From the NCBI RefSeq assembly GCF_026239655.1, contig NZ_JAPIVO010000002.1, forward strand, positions 434,001-498,000: a stretch of DNA of 64,000 bases, written 5' to 3'. Below the pieces are notes generated by a model. The model saw nothing but the letters and a program-made list of their open reading frames with translations, did not search any database and was not told the origin of the DNA. The stretch is from Pedobacter sp. MR2016-24 (lineage in GTDB: Bacteria; Bacteroidota; Bacteroidia; Sphingobacteriales; Sphingobacteriaceae). A program made the position numbers and the translations under genes. Below are positions 17,366 to 25,679 of the stretch, piece by piece; the first letter of the stretch is position 1; each line of letters starts with the position of its first letter.

Positions 17366-19216
17366 ATGAAAAAAACACTCCTATATACAGCTGGTGCATT
17401 GCTGCTGATGAGCAATTATAGCTGCAAAAAATACTTAGATCAGGTACCCGATGACAGACTTACTTTTCAGCAATTGTATGAAAAAAAGGCTACAGTCGAT
17501 CAGGCATTGGCAAACGTGTATACCACCCTTCCAAATCAGGTGATGGAACGTGATGCTAGTGTAGGTTCCGTTAATAATGTCATTTCTAATAGTGGCCCCT
17601 ACACAGCGGCTTCGGACGAAGCGGACTATACCCTGCCAAATTTTACTGAAAATGTCAATACTGGTAACTGGGATGCAACCAGCGGACAGGTTAATTATCA
17701 CTGGCAAAACTATTATCGCGGTATACAGGCAGCGAGTACTTTTATGGCAAATATAAACAGGTGTACCGACTGTAATATTGGTGGGTTGGATCTTGTTAAA
17801 CGTTATTATAATGAGGCAAGAGCTTTAAGGGCAATCTATTACTATTACCTGATCAGACAATATGGCCCCGTGGTTTTATTGGGTAACGATCCCTTGCAAT
17901 CAGACGCACCGCTCTCGGAAATTAGCAAGCCGCGTAATTCAATGGACGAATGTGTAGATTATGTTGTAAATGAACTACAGGAAGCTGCGGCATTACTTCC
18001 CGCTACGCCGCAGGCAAACGAAGATTATGGTCATATCACCTCGTCTGTTGCCGATGCTTACAAAATCAGAGCTTTAATAACTGCTGCCCGTCCTTTATTT
18101 AATGGAAATACGGATTATGTGAACCTTAGAAACCAGGATGGTAAACAGCTGATCAGTCAGGCTTCGAGTATGGAAAAATGGACTAAAGCGGCCGCTGCTG
18201 CTAAAGCATTTTTAACGAATGCAAATTATTCCAGCTACGCGCTGTATTCGGTTGCTGCCACGCCTACGGGTTTGCCAAACACTGCTTTTAACCGTGCTTT
18301 TATAGCCACAAGAGATGTGTTTTTAAATGGATGGAACACTGAAATCATATTTGGAAGAGGAGGGGATGTTACATTTTATCAATATTCCCTGGCACCAAAT
18401 CACAACGGTGCTTCCGGAGGAGATAAAGGCGGTTCATTCCTGTCACCTTCCCAACAGCTGGTGGATGCATTTTTTACGGCGAACGGACTGCCTGTTGAAA
18501 GTGATCCAACCTATACTGCAATAGGAACTTCGAATTTCCAGGCACCTGATCCCAATGATCAGAATGTTACGCGCCCGATTAGTAATATGTACGTGAACCG
18601 GGAGCCGCGTTTTTATGCGAATATTACCTATACAGGGCGCAAATGGATCAATCCGCAGTCTAACATCATTACCGATTTTACCAATAGCGGTAATGCGGGT
18701 AAAGGTGGAATTGCAAATAACGACTACTCCAAAACGGGTTATACGTCAAGGAAGCACTTAACTGTTGCGGGCTGGACAACTAGCAGACCGATTTTCACCG
18801 TAATCAGATTAGCTGAAATTTACCTGAATTATATTGAGGCATTACAAGAATCAAACCCATCAGATCCTGATATTCTGATTTATTTGAACAGGATTCGTGA
18901 AAGGGCTGGTATAGCGCCTTATGGCAGTGGTGCTGGTGCAATTGCGGTTCCGGCAAATATGAGAGAGGCGATCCGCCGGGAAAGACGTGTAGAGCTGGCT
19001 TTTGAGACGGACAGGTATTTTTATACCAGGGAATGGAAAATAGCGGAGACGACTGATACGCAAATCAGAGGGATGAACATCACGCAGAATGCGCCAGGTT
19101 TTTACACCCCTGTAGTAACCGAAAACAGAGTTTTCCAAAAAAAACACTACTTGTGGCCAATACCTAACGGGGAAATTCAAAAAGTTCCAATGCTGGTACA
19201 AAACACAGGCTGGTAA
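17366..19216 (+). CDS. SusD/RagB-like nutrient-binding lipoprotein (second locus)
   Basis: A 616-aa SusD-family lipoprotein with lipobox Cys20 (MSNYSC). Family hallmarks are visible: YYNEARALRAIYYYYLIRQYGPVVLL in the N-terminal half, and VIRLAEIYLNYIEALQE with RRERRVELAFETDRYFYTREW in the C-terminal half. It covers the SusC barrel encoded immediately upstream. A hairpin with T-rich tail follows the gene, as after the susD of the glucan locus, so the peptidase-like genes beyond it may be expressed at a lower level. Confidence 0.92.
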   Translation: MKKTLLYTAGALLLMSNYSCKKYLDQVPDDRLTFQQLYEKKATVDQALANVYTTLPNQVMERDASVGSVNNVISNSGPYTAASDEADYTLPNFTENVNTGNWDATSGQVNYHWQNYYRGIQAASTFMANINRCTDCNIGGLDLVKRYYNEARALRAIYYYYLIRQYGPVVLLGNDPLQSDAPLSEISKPRNSMDECVDYVVNELQEAAALLPATPQANEDYGHITSSVADAYKIRALITAARPLFNGNTDYVNLRNQDGKQLISQASSMEKWTKAAAAAKAFLTNANYSSYALYSVAATPTGLPNTAFNRAFIATRDVFLNGWNTEIIFGRGGDVTFYQYSLAPNHNGASGGDKGGSFLSPSQQLVDAFFTANGLPVESDPTYTAIGTSNFQAPDPNDQNVTRPISNMYVNREPRFYANITYTGRKWINPQSNIITDFTNSGNAGKGGIANNDYSKTGYTSRKHLTVAGWTTSRPIFTVIRLAEIYLNYIEALQESNPSDPDILIYLNRIRERAGIAPYGSGAGAIAVPANMREAIRRERRVELAFETDRYFYTREWKIAETTDTQIRGMNITQNAPGFYTPVVTENRVFQKKHYLWPIPNGEIQKVPMLVQNTGW

Positions 19217-19223
19217 AAACTAT

Positions 19224-19260
19224 TGATCACACCGGATGCACTGTCAGGTGTGATCATTTT
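19224..19260 (+). terminator. hairpin after second susD
   Basis: Arms TGATCACACC (19224-19233) and GGTGTGATCA (19247-19256) are perfectly complementary around a 13-nt loop and are followed by TTTTT. It lies 28 bp before the peptidase gene and probably is a full or partial terminator. Confidence 0.65.
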
Positions 19261-19287
19261 TATTCACAAACATGAACAATTACATAC

Positions 19288-20277
19288 ATGCTTAAGGTAC
19301 TTACTGCGATTTCCCTGTTAGCCATTAGCTGGACGGGAGTATCAGCGCAAAAAAAGGGCTATACTATCTCCATCAATAATACAGGGACTACGATAGAACA
19401 AAAAACAAAAGAAAAATTAACTGCAGCATTTTATAATGTCTATCCCTGGTTTGCTTCTGCTGATGGTTACCGGACTAAAAGAGATGTGATAGTCAAATTT
19501 TCAGCTACCGAAACTGCCGGAATTAAAGCGAAGGCGGGAGAAATTATTATAAATGAAAACTGGTTAAAAGGAAAATCCCGGAATAAAATTGAAAAACAAT
19601 TACGCGAAGCCTTTATCACCAACTGGTCTGTTTTCTCTTCGCAAAAAAAGAAAGGGTATAAACTTACTTTTATTAGTAAAGACCCGCAATTGGACCCGGT
19701 AGTACAGCAAAAATTGATTGATACCTATTTTGAGGTGTATCCAACTTTGGTGAAGACTTATAATCGTAAATCTATCCATGATGTGCTTTTTGTGGTGGAT
19801 ACGGCTTATAAAGCAGTGGCCGAGGCAAGTGGCAACCGCATTTTATTCAGTGCAGGATATCTTAAAGCCCATTCTACCGACATCGACGTAGTAACGCACG
19901 AAACCATGCATATTGTTCAGGGTTATGGTTATAGTGCCGGACCGGTTTGGTTAACTGAGGGCATTGCGGACTATGTGCGGTATACATATGGTGTAGATAA
20001 TGTGGGTTCAAAATGGAGTCTGCCAGCCTTTAATACTAATCAAAGCTATAAAAACAGCTATAGGATTACTGCCAGATTTTTTACGTGGTTAGAACAGCAT
20101 GTGAAATCAGGTTTAATAGCATCACTGGACCAGGAACTGAGAGCACATCAATACACTGAACAGAGCTGGGTAAATCTGACGGGAAAGTCTATTGATCAGC
20201 TTTGGGTTGACTATGCTAAAAACCCTGATGAGATACAACTAAAATACAGTGATAAACGGGCTGAAACCGGCAATTAG
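19288..20277 (+). CDS. BSP-type (basic secretory protein family) zinc metallopeptidase
   Basis: A 329-aa secreted protein with signal peptide ending GVSA. The zinc site HETMH (204-208) and WLTEGIADYV (Glu224 in WLTEG) match the plant and bacterial basic secretory protein peptidases. Residues 22-108 and 121-203 are recognisable repeats of each other: both begin KKGY, continue with a QQKL/KEKL..FY.VYP block and a DVLFV/DVIVKF strand, and differ in that only the second runs on into the zinc motif. The first copy is therefore a degenerate duplicate, perhaps a binding or pro-region. It follows the SusCD pair and should act on peptide or glycopeptide in the periplasm or outside; the substrate is unknown. 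Confidence 0.75.
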   Translation: MLKVLTAISLLAISWTGVSAQKKGYTISINNTGTTIEQKTKEKLTAAFYNVYPWFASADGYRTKRDVIVKFSATETAGIKAKAGEIIINENWLKGKSRNKIEKQLREAFITNWSVFSSQKKKGYKLTFISKDPQLDPVVQQKLIDTYFEVYPTLVKTYNRKSIHDVLFVVDTAYKAVAEASGNRILFSAGYLKAHSTDIDVVTHETMHIVQGYGYSAGPVWLTEGIADYVRYTYGVDNVGSKWSLPAFNTNQSYKNSYRITARFFTWLEQHVKSGLIASLDQELRAHQYTEQSWVNLTGKSIDQLWVDYAKNPDEIQLKYSDKRAETGN

Positions 20278-20393
20278 TTACCAATGAGAGGAGAACTGGT
20301 TTGGCAAGCACCCTGTTGTAACAGTGTTGATGTTGTACAGGCTTTGCAAGCTGGTTTTTGTCTATCTTGTTTTATAATTTTTACTGCTCAAAG

Positions 20394-20972
20394 ATGAAAA
20401 GATTTACATTTTTGCTAATCACCATTCTGTGTTTTTCTCAAACGGGTTATAGTCAAAAGAAAGCTACCCGAAGGTCAGGTAATGGGTCGATCCGGGAAGC
20501 TGCGCTAAAGCACAGCCAGATCTCCCCCAATTCCTGCATTCCTATGTCAGTTGAGCTTATACTGAAGTTCAATAAAAAGGCAGCAGCGGATTACTATCAG
20601 CTTCAGCGCAATTGGAACAACAGGGCGGACGGGACCTTTAAAAACTTTGACAAAAAAGTTATTGCTGGTCTTAGGTTTGGCCAGCAGTTCGCAGTACCCA
20701 GAGGAGATCAGTTCCCTTATGAACGGCTTTTTTCTACAATTGACCACGAATTGGCAGCCGGAAGGAAAGTGATCATCTCTCTCCCTTCCGGATACCTGAT
20801 GTGGCATATGTACGTTATTGATAGCAAAACTTCAAAAGGCGATTATGTAGCCTTTAGCCGTGCCTTCGATTCAACTGAAGTTCTGGTGCTAAACGATGTG
20901 AAGAGCAGGATTTTTGGATGTAAAGGTACGGATATCCTAACCTATCAGTCTGTAACTTCAAACAAGAAATAG
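20394..20972 (+). CDS. C39-like cysteine-peptidase-fold secreted protein
   Basis: A 192-aa protein with signal peptide (MKRFTFLLITILCFSQTGYSQ); the frame is open upstream but this ATG gives the leader. It carries the layout of Peptidase_C39-like domains: SPNSCIPMSVELIL with Cys48 at a helix start, then GRKVIISLPSGYLMWHMYVID with His138, and an Asp at 143 or 159. The usual Gly after Cys is replaced by Ile, so activity is uncertain. It could process or bind peptides, alongside the BSP peptidase before it. Family call is by motif pattern only. Confidence 0.55.
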   Translation: MKRFTFLLITILCFSQTGYSQKKATRRSGNGSIREAALKHSQISPNSCIPMSVELILKFNKKAAADYYQLQRNWNNRADGTFKNFDKKVIAGLRFGQQFAVPRGDQFPYERLFSTIDHELAAGRKVIISLPSGYLMWHMYVIDSKTSKGDYVAFSRAFDSTEVLVLNDVKSRIFGCKGTDILTYQSVTSNKK

Positions 20973-20993
20973 TAACTAAACTATAATTAACCG

Positions 20994-21326
20994 ATGATAA
21001 AACGGATTAGATTGCTTGAAATCAAAGTTGCATGCCTGCTTTTATTCGAATTGTTTGTCACGTCATCGACGCGGCAGGTCCTATGGCCGGCTGATCAGCT
21101 GCTTCCTTCTTTTCCTTCGCCCGCTCAGATTCAGGATTTAATTACGCTCCGTGAAAATTCTTCTGACTCTTCAGCATAAATGTACCTGTTTGCTTCTTTG
21201 AAAGGTCTCGTAAATAAAACCAAACCACGTATTTTCTCTTACGAATTTTATGGGATGCTGGCCAGAAGAATGGCCTTGTGTGGAAAGCGCTTCGAAGTAT
21301 GTTATTGCAATGAATCCCAGAAATGA
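20994..21326 (+). pseudogene. GxGYxYP-family N-terminal remnant, truncated and interrupted by a stop
   Basis: One continuous frame reads ...VLWPADQLLPSFPSPAQIQDLITLRE..., meets TAA at 21177-21179, and resumes in the same frame with MYLFASLKGLVNKTKPRIFS before ending at TGA 21324-21326. The pattern PSFP...(about 25 residues)...LQG/LKGLVN(R/K)T(Q/K)PRI is the start of the GxGYxYP N-terminal domain, found in large glycan-utilisation proteins. The catalytic or binding part that should follow is missing. This is a decayed gene fragment at the end of the second SusCD locus; the stop followed directly by ATG could still allow a short restart product. Confidence 0.6.
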
Positions 21327-21360
21327 AGCATAGAAAGTGACAATGCCGCTTTCTATGCTT
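21326..21360. terminator. perfect 12-bp hairpin after the GxGYxYP remnant
   Basis: Arms AAGCATAGAAAG (21326-21337) and CTTTCTATGCTT (21349-21360) with an 11-nt loop. It starts at the last base of the pseudogene stop codon and lies between two converging genes. No T run follows on either strand. Confidence 0.5.
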
Positions 21361-21385
21361 AGCTATTGAAGAATAACGTTAAAAA

Positions 21386-22129
21386 CTATTTTAATGCATA
21401 GTTCAGGTAACCGCCATCCACAACGAGCTCAGTACCTGTAATGAAACTTGCGGCATCAGAAGCCAGGAATAATACAGTTTTTGCAACTTCATCAGGATCA
21501 CCAATTCGTTGCAGTGCTGTAGCACCTGCTAAATACCCTTTTGCTTCTTCGGGCACGGCGCCTTCTAAACCCGGGGTTAAAATAGGTCCCGGGCTAACGA
21601 TGTTTACACGAATTTTTCTTTCTGCCAGTTCATTTGCAGCAATCTGGGCAATTTTATTCAATGCGCCCTTAGTGGCAGCGTATACGCTGGATCCCGAGTT
21701 TGCAGCTGTGGCAACTGTTGAAGAAGTGAACACCACCGCTGCTCCATCTGCCAGGTGAGGAAGTAATTTTTGCAAGGTGAAAAAATGTCCCTTCACATTG
21801 GTGTTGAATTGTGCATCAAAATTTGCCTCAGTTACGTTTGCTATGGGCTCGAATGTCGCAATTCCCGCATTCAGGAAAAGCACATCTAATTTGTTCCCGC
21901 TTTCTGCAACTGCTTTTTCCAGGATTGCAATGTCGTCGATTTTTGAAGTGTCTGATATTACAGTAAATAATTTGGGATTGTTTATCTCTGTGGTCGCTTT
22001 TTCCAGATTGGCAGCATTTCTGCCTGTGATCCATACGTTTGCGCCTGCGCTGATAAATGCTTTTGCTGTTGCCAGGCCTATTCCGGTTGTTCCACCTGTA
22101 ATAACAACGTTTTTATTTGTAAAGTCCAT
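21386..22129 (-). CDS. SDR-family NAD(P)-dependent oxidoreductase
   Basis: A 247-aa classical short-chain dehydrogenase/reductase. The nucleotide-binding motif GGTTGIG lies at 12-18, NAG near 88, and the catalytic Tyr150-x3-Lys154 (YAATK) follows a Ser-Ser at about 136-137; the C-terminus has the usual SPGPILTPG and DGGY segments. It is a cytoplasmic oxidoreductase of unknown substrate. It is divergent from an HxlR-type regulator across a cluster of GTWAC repeats, which suggests induction by a reactive or toxic small molecule. Confidence 0.9.
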   Translation of the reverse strand: MDFTNKNVVITGGTTGIGLATAKAFISAGANVWITGRNAANLEKATTEINNPKLFTVISDTSKIDDIAILEKAVAESGNKLDVLFLNAGIATFEPIANVTEANFDAQFNTNVKGHFFTLQKLLPHLADGAAVVFTSSTVATAANSGSSVYAATKGALNKIAQIAANELAERKIRVNIVSPGPILTPGLEGAVPEEAKGYLAGATALQRIGDPDEVAKTVLFLASDAASFITGTELVVDGGYLNYALK

Positions 22130-22154
22130 GATGATTTTGATAATGTTTATGGTG

Positions 22155-22230
22155 CAAAGTTATATTATGAACATTTATTTAGGTTACTTTGTAACGAAAA
22201 GTAACAGTAACTTTTGAGTAACAAGGTAAC
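22155..22230. promoter_or_regulatory. SDR/HxlR divergent control region with six GTWAC repeats
   Basis: A minus-strand -7 element TAACTTTG (22162 to 22155) serves the SDR gene. Upstream of it, GTTAC or GTAAC occurs at 22183, 22191, 22201, 22207, 22218 and 22226, in pairs facing each other or repeated about 8-11 bp apart. The block ends 3 bp before the HxlR ATG. A likely binding array for the HxlR protein; the assignment is inference. Confidence 0.5.
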
Positions 22231-22232
22231 TT

Positions 22233-22583
22233 ATGACTGAAAACGAATGCCAATTAGGGCACAAAAAGGAGATTATGGCTGTCCACGATGCGATGGACGT
22301 TTTGAATGGGAAATGGAAAATTTCTATCATTTCATCCATTTGCTATTATAACAAAAGGAGATTCTCTGATATCCTGAATGATATACCGGGAATATCAAAC
22401 AAAATGTTGAGTCAGGAATTGAAAGACCTGGAGATCAATAAACTGGTAAAGAGAACTGTGTTAGATACGCAGCCTATAGCTGTTCAATATCAATTATCAG
22501 AATATGGCCTAACGTTGAAAACCATTATCAACAACCTGGCAGAATGGGGAATTGAGCACCGAAAAGTAATTAGTGGAAAATAG
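22233..22583 (+). CDS. HxlR-family transcriptional regulator
   Basis: A 116-aa winged-helix regulator of the HxlR/MarR-like type. It shows the family core: an N-terminal Cys6, VLNGKWKISIISSI, RFSDILNDIPGISNKMLSQELKDLE, then the wing. HxlR proteins act as dimers, and many sense electrophiles or oxidants through the N-terminal cysteine. Its gene is divergent from the SDR gene and separated by about 100 bp packed with GTWAC repeats, so it most likely controls that gene and itself. Confidence 0.88.
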   Translation: MTENECQLGHKKEIMAVHDAMDVLNGKWKISIISSICYYNKRRFSDILNDIPGISNKMLSQELKDLEINKLVKRTVLDTQPIAVQYQLSEYGLTLKTIINNLAEWGIEHRKVISGK

Positions 22584-22782
22584 AAATGGCTACAGTATTT
22601 GAAAATTTCAGGGTAATAAGGAAGTCACTAACGGAAATAATTCTGTAACCAAATAAAATGTAAATACTGGACTATTAGCCGTATAGTCAAATTCTTGAAA
22701 TAGAAATAGAGATCAGTACATAGTATCTGAATAAAATTTATCAAAAATAAGTTCTTGTATTTTATTTTATGTAAAAATTCAC

Positions 22783-22790
22783 TACTTTTG
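22783..22790 (+). promoter_or_regulatory. -7 element TACTTTTG of the beta-barrel gene
   Basis: An exact TAnnTTTG match 19 bp before the ATG at 22810. The 226 bp before the gene are otherwise A/T-rich and show no other feature. Confidence 0.4.
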
Positions 22791-22809
22791 TTGCTTAAGC
22801 CAATAATTA

Positions 22810-23613
22810 ATGCACGCTCTCTCTCAAAAGTTGCAATTTTTTGCAATTCATAAGCTATTTTCTGCTTTTATTTTCTGTTTTGCTTTACCTTTTTTATTTT
22901 CCGATCACGCAAAGGCCCAGGGTATTATTGATAGCGCTGATGTTCAATTCAGTGATTCTAAATTTGAGATCGGTGTAGCGGGAGGATTAGCTGTAAACAA
23001 GTTTAGCAATGGTCAGCCTCAAACAGGAACCAACACCGGCTATGCGGCCGGACTGCTGCTTACCTATCATGTGCATCAACAATGGAGTGTTCAGGTGGAA
23101 GCAAGTTTTGTGCAACAGGGTGGTCAGCTCCTGAGCTTTAAAGATGATACGAGATTTGGTTTACCGGAGAGTTTTACGACGAAAAATGTTAAAAACAGCT
23201 CCGTTCATTTAAACAGCTTAAACATACCCTTGCTTTTGAGGTATACTATTCTCTTGGAAAAAGACTGGAAACCAGCGCTGTACCTTGGAGGAAGTTATGC
23301 TTATAACTTCAATGCAACGGAGCGTTATCAAAAGACAGGTAACTTACTGCCAGGAGAAGATATTATCACTACTGTATCAGACTCAGACGACCTGACCAGC
23401 AGGTATAACAAAGATAGATTAAACTTTATACTGGGCGCAGATCTGCGTTTACCACTCTTCAGCAATGTGAAGTTATTATTAGACTTCAGGTATATGGCCG
23501 GCCTAAGTCCGGCAAGGAAAAATTATTCTTATATGGAAAAGGTTGGTTTCGGGAGCGATATCAGATCCAACTCTTTTATATCCAGAATAGGCCTTATTAT
23601 TCCAGTTCTCTAG
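22810..23613 (+). CDS. outer-membrane beta-barrel protein (OMP_b-brl_2 type)
   Basis: A 267-aa protein with an N-terminal signal peptide ending HAKAQ. The mature part alternates hydrophobic and polar residues in strands, with the family patterns FEIGVAGGLAVNKFS, GYAAGLLLTYHV, LNSLNIPLLLRYTI, ALYLGGSYAYNF and a hydrophobic C-terminal strand. It is a small outer-membrane barrel of unknown function. The lipoprotein gene 30 bp downstream is probably co-transcribed. Confidence 0.8.
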   Translation: MHALSQKLQFFAIHKLFSAFIFCFALPFLFSDHAKAQGIIDSADVQFSDSKFEIGVAGGLAVNKFSNGQPQTGTNTGYAAGLLLTYHVHQQWSVQVEASFVQQGGQLLSFKDDTRFGLPESFTTKNVKNSSVHLNSLNIPLLLRYTILLEKDWKPALYLGGSYAYNFNATERYQKTGNLLPGEDIITTVSDSDDLTSRYNKDRLNFILGADLRLPLFSNVKLLLDFRYMAGLSPARKNYSYMEKVGFGSDIRSNSFISRIGLIIPVL

Positions 23614-23643
23614 CCACAAAATCTCAATCCAGAATCAATTCAT

Positions 23644-25077
23644 ATGAAATTAAAATTTACCAGACTAATTTTAGTCGCCCTGGCTATCTATGTTGCGGGC
23701 TGTTCCAAAGACGAATTTTCCGAAGCAGATGCGATTGCTGCGCAAAAAGAGCTATTGACGCTAAAATACCAGCATGAGCTGGATTTAGAAACTTTAAAAC
23801 AAAAAGGCGCAAACGCACTGCAGCAGCTTACCAATACTGCTGCTTTAGAACAGCTTAAATTGAATGACAGTTTGGCCCGTGCAGGCGCCATTGCTGCTGC
23901 TAAACAAGACTATAGTGTGGCGGTGACTGATGTAGTGACAAATGCGCCGATCGCTGATGCAGATGTAATTGTCTCCTCGGAGGGCAAACTATTCTCGAGT
24001 AAAACAAATGCGCAGGGCGTAGCGATGTTTTCTTCCTTATATCTGTTTCCTACCAGTACATTCTTAATCACTAAGACTGGCTATGCAGCAACACATGTGA
24101 TGTGTAAAGACATCACTTTAGGAACTGCAAAGTTATGGAACACAGCAGAATTGTTAAACGAAATTTCAGGAACATTATATATCGATACTGATTTAACCAA
24201 TTCGTCAGCAGAAAAAGTTGGAGGAAATGTATTGGTATCAGCCTCTACTAATATTCCAAACGGGTTTAATGGCTCATATAGTGTATCATTCCCAACTTTT
24301 ACTACACCAACTGGTACTTATTCGCTCAAACTACCTGCCGCTCCAGGCTTATATACACTTAGTTTTGGACAAATCGAAGCAGATCAGAAATTGTATGTTT
24401 ATGGTACAGAAGATAACGAAGCTAATCCAATTCCTTTCCAATTACCTTTCGTAACTTCAGTTAAGACATATTTTAATGTTAATATCTATAACGCACCTGT
24501 TCCTGCAGTAAACAGCCCTGTATATCTGAAATTTCCAAAAGATAAATCAGGAAGGGAGATGTATTTACAAGTAAATGCGAACTATAACAGCAATTCTATT
24601 TTCTTGAGTTCCATTTCAGATGGTTATCAGGTAGAGCGGTTGAATATCAGTAATTATAATTATTATAATGGAAATTATTACGATTTAAATCAAAGCACCT
24701 ATGATGCAAATGTAAAATTAGATGTATCAGTTATTGACATTACAGGAACTATAATCAAAAGTCAGCCCTTGTTAAGTGCAACGACAAATGCTTCTGGAAA
24801 AATAGCAAATTATAGTTCGGCAGAAGGCGGATATGGATATGTTCACCTGAGAAGAGATGCTAACGGAGTGCTGGTGCCCAACGCCAAAGGTTTAATTTCA
24901 AAAGCTACGCTTTACGATACTTCTCAAAACTTATATGTTCTGAGTTATAATTTAAACTTAAACGTTACTAATAACTTAGGTATCAGTACGACCTATTTTC
25001 TTGCTAACAAGGGCGATAAAAAAGTCGTTAACTTTTATTATGGCTCAGGAGACAGCAGAACAAAGAGAATCTTCTAG
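23644..25077 (+). CDS. large lipoprotein with coiled coil and carboxypeptidase-regulatory-like domain
   Basis: A 477-aa lipoprotein with lipobox Cys20 (YVAGC). Residues about 25-90 form an Ala/Gln/Leu-rich coiled coil (LKYQHELDLETLKQKG). Residues about 95-150 resemble a carboxypeptidase-regulatory/Ig-like domain (VTDVVTNAPIADADVIV; KTNAQGVAMFSSLYLF). The remainder is rich in Asn, Tyr, Ser and Thr and looks beta-stranded. It probably sits in the outer membrane with the barrel protein encoded just before. I cannot name a function. A clear terminator follows the gene. Confidence 0.7.
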   Translation: MKLKFTRLILVALAIYVAGCSKDEFSEADAIAAQKELLTLKYQHELDLETLKQKGANALQQLTNTAALEQLKLNDSLARAGAIAAAKQDYSVAVTDVVTNAPIADADVIVSSEGKLFSSKTNAQGVAMFSSLYLFPTSTFLITKTGYAATHVMCKDITLGTAKLWNTAELLNEISGTLYIDTDLTNSSAEKVGGNVLVSASTNIPNGFNGSYSVSFPTFTTPTGTYSLKLPAAPGLYTLSFGQIEADQKLYVYGTEDNEANPIPFQLPFVTSVKTYFNVNIYNAPVPAVNSPVYLKFPKDKSGREMYLQVNANYNSNSIFLSSISDGYQVERLNISNYNYYNGNYYDLNQSTYDANVKLDVSVIDITGTIIKSQPLLSATTNASGKIANYSSAEGGYGYVHLRRDANGVLVPNAKGLISKATLYDTSQNLYVLSYNLNLNVTNNLGISTTYFLANKGDKKVVNFYYGSGDSRTKRIF

Positions 25078-25101
25078 ATAAATCTAATTTATGTATTTTA
25101 G

Positions 25102-25133
25102 AAACCCCTGCAAGTAACGCCTGCAGGGGTTTT
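25102..25133 (+). terminator. terminator after lipoprotein gene
   Basis: Arms AAACCCCTGCA and TGCAGGGGTTT around a 9-nt loop, running into a short T/G tail, 25 bp after the stop codon. Confidence 0.75.
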
Positions 25134-25253
25134 GTATGACTCGGAGAAGCTGATGAGTGGGGGAAGTTCGGGCCTGAGATACAGCAAGCGGAATTTTGTA
25201 AACCATTTCTTTAGTTAATGCTTTAAAGACTATTTTTGTATAAGCTTAAATCT

Positions 25254-25643
25254 ATGAAGAAAATATTACTGGCCTCTTTTTTATCCATCGCTTCAATTTC
25301 AGGATATGCGCAAACCTACAAAGCTATTACCAGCAAGAACAAAACCTATCTTGCGACACTGAAAGGAGTCAGTTATACTTACAAAGACGGAATTATTACC
25401 ATAAAAAATAATGGTAAGTATAATTTAGGCATTGTAACTATCAATGCCTATTCTAAAGTGGATAGCACCTTGTTCGGAATTGCTTTATTTGACGATGGGC
25501 TGGAAAAAGGAAAAACTGATGAGGTTAAAGTTTATTTTACCGCTGATCGTCCTGGAGAAGACAGACATGAACTATCATTGAAAGAGATTGATCAGAAAAA
25601 TCTGGTATTCTCTTTTGATAAAGCGACCAGAGAAAAACGTTAA
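25254..25643 (+). CDS. small secreted protein, unknown function
   Basis: A 129-aa protein with signal peptide MKKILLASFLSIASISGYAQ. I chose the ATG at 25254 because the longer frame starts upstream of the leader. A -7 element TATTTTTG (25231-25238) lies just before it. The mature domain of about 110 residues is beta-rich (YLATLKGVSYTYKDGIITIK) and has no cysteine. I recognise no family. It stands alone between a terminator and a convergent regulator gene. Confidence 0.7.
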   Translation: MKKILLASFLSIASISGYAQTYKAITSKNKTYLATLKGVSYTYKDGIITIKNNGKYNLGIVTINAYSKVDSTLFGIALFDDGLEKGKTDEVKVYFTADRPGEDRHELSLKEIDQKNLVFSFDKATREKR

Positions 25644-25679
25644 ACGGAAGAAGGCTTGTTAGAGACAGGTTCTTAATTA

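Noticed and set aside
20281..20393. Hairpin around repeated GCAAGC blocks
   Set aside because: The two GCAAGC copies are in direct, not inverted, orientation; only weak pairing was found.
21777..22217. 146-codon plus-strand frame
   Set aside because: Antisense to the SDR gene, and it would run across the divergent promoter region.
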